NCBI GenBank assembly: GCA_964431285.1
Contig: CAYSJO010000037.1
Location: forward strand, 1 to 13,499
Origin: CAUZFZ01 sp964431285
Lineage (GTDB): Bacteria; Planctomycetota; Planctomycetia; Planctomycetales; Planctomycetaceae
Reading direction: 5' to 3'
DNA: 13,499 nucleotides
Position numbers and translations under genes: made by a program
The notes under the pieces: generated by a model
Told to the model about the DNA's origin: nothing
Database searches by the model: none
Seen by the model: the letters and a program-made list of their open reading frames with translations, nothing else
Shown: positions 13,142-13,499 of the stretch, in pieces
Layout of the letters: each line of letters opens with the position of its first letter
Numbering within the stretch: position 1 is the first letter of the stretch

Positions 13142-13499
13142 TCTGGATGACGCGGCAGCATGCGACGAGCGGACGCTATCTGGACTTCGAATGGTGGTCT
13201 CATTCGACCATCACTGACAAGTTCGGGTACGAACACCGCGACGACGACGCCAGACGCTACATCTATTCAGTACGAGGCAGCAGTTCCAGCGGCAGCAGTC
13301 GTCCTTTTTCGGAAGATGATTCTCGTCACATGTCCAACCCGTCGCGAATCCTGCTGGCGAGCAGTGTATTTTCCGTGTTTCGCTCGGATGGGGCGGTCGC
13401 TGTGAAGATGTATGGAGTCGACGGAAACGAAATGGCATCAGTGGAGATTGCGAGCCCGGTGCCACCACCAGCCGCGGAATGGACGCCTGAGGAACTGCC
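13069..13499 (+). CDS. 3' part of the frameshifted anchored-protein gene, cut by window edge
   Basis: This frame opens after a TGA at 13066-13068 and runs without a stop to the window end (over 140 codons). It reads like protein: GQKDSVVIWMTRQ, GRYLDFEWWSH, YIYSVRG, a Ser/Gly-rich turn, SRILLASSVFSVFRSDGAVAV, then a Pro-rich segment. The first usable ATG is at 13147, has no ribosome site, and would discard the strand-like KDSVVIW, so it looks like a continuation rather than a separate gene. The shift from the upstream frame is -1 (or +2) somewhere between 13069 and 13141. There is no canonical X-XXY-YYZ slippery heptamer, which argues against programmed frameshifting. Function is unknown. Confidence 0.55.

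Noticed and set aside
1..13499. CRISPR array, phage module or toxin-antitoxin/defence island
   Set aside because: No regularly spaced direct repeats, integrase, capsid or defence-type gene was found on either strand.

Overview
The window is about 13.5 kb of moderately GC-rich bacterial chromosome. The gene set points to a planctomycete: an FHA-GAF-PP2C regulator, a small xylose-isomerase-like TIM-barrel protein, a Tat-exported SMP-30/gluconolactonase-like protein, a short Fur-like regulator with a CPWC tail, a PIG-L deacetylase, short mixed-strand operons and GTG/TTG starts. This assignment is an inference from gene content; there is no rRNA or other phylogenetic marker here. One tRNA-Lys(CTT) gene is present.

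Layout. (1) 1-270: one end of an IS256-family element, with the transposase N-terminus on the minus strand running off the left edge. It sits directly after the first ~33 codons of a metallophosphoesterase gene (268-366, minus), so that gene looks disrupted. (2) 647-2251: a stand-alone signalling protein with FHA, GAF and SpoIIE-type PP2C phosphatase domains. (3) 5469 down to 2282 (minus): an ABC exporter ATPase and its ABC-2 permease, followed after a hairpin by a sugar-phosphate isomerase/epimerase-like protein. (4) 5759-7624 (plus): a tight cluster of a PIG-L zinc deacetylase, an AlgH/YqgE (UPF0301) protein and a Fur-like winged-helix protein. (5) 7625-8372: about 750 bp with no firm protein gene, holding the tRNA and a strong GC hairpin. 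(6) 8373-9569 (plus): a polytopic membrane protein with conserved-looking His motifs. It converges, with a 2-bp gap, on a 9572-11494 (minus) NosR/PceC-like membrane redox protein that has two tandem FMN-binding domains and two CxxxCP cluster motifs. (7) 11627-12682 (minus): a Tat-exported SMP-30-like beta-propeller. (8) 12836 to the right edge (plus): a membrane-anchored protein of unknown function whose reading frame appears broken by a -1 shift near 13069-13141.

Working together. The ABC ATPase and permease form one exporter. The deacetylase, AlgH and Fur-like genes are probably co-transcribed, though no shared pathway is evident. The FMN/Fe-S membrane protein would carry electrons across the membrane, presumably after flavin attachment by an ApbE enzyme encoded elsewhere. 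I see no CRISPR array, phage module or recognisable defence island. The least ordinary items are the tandem-FMN electron-transfer protein, the His-rich membrane protein facing it, the Fur-like protein that has a CPWC tail instead of the usual dimerisation domain, the IS-disrupted phosphoesterase, and the frameshifted gene at the right edge.
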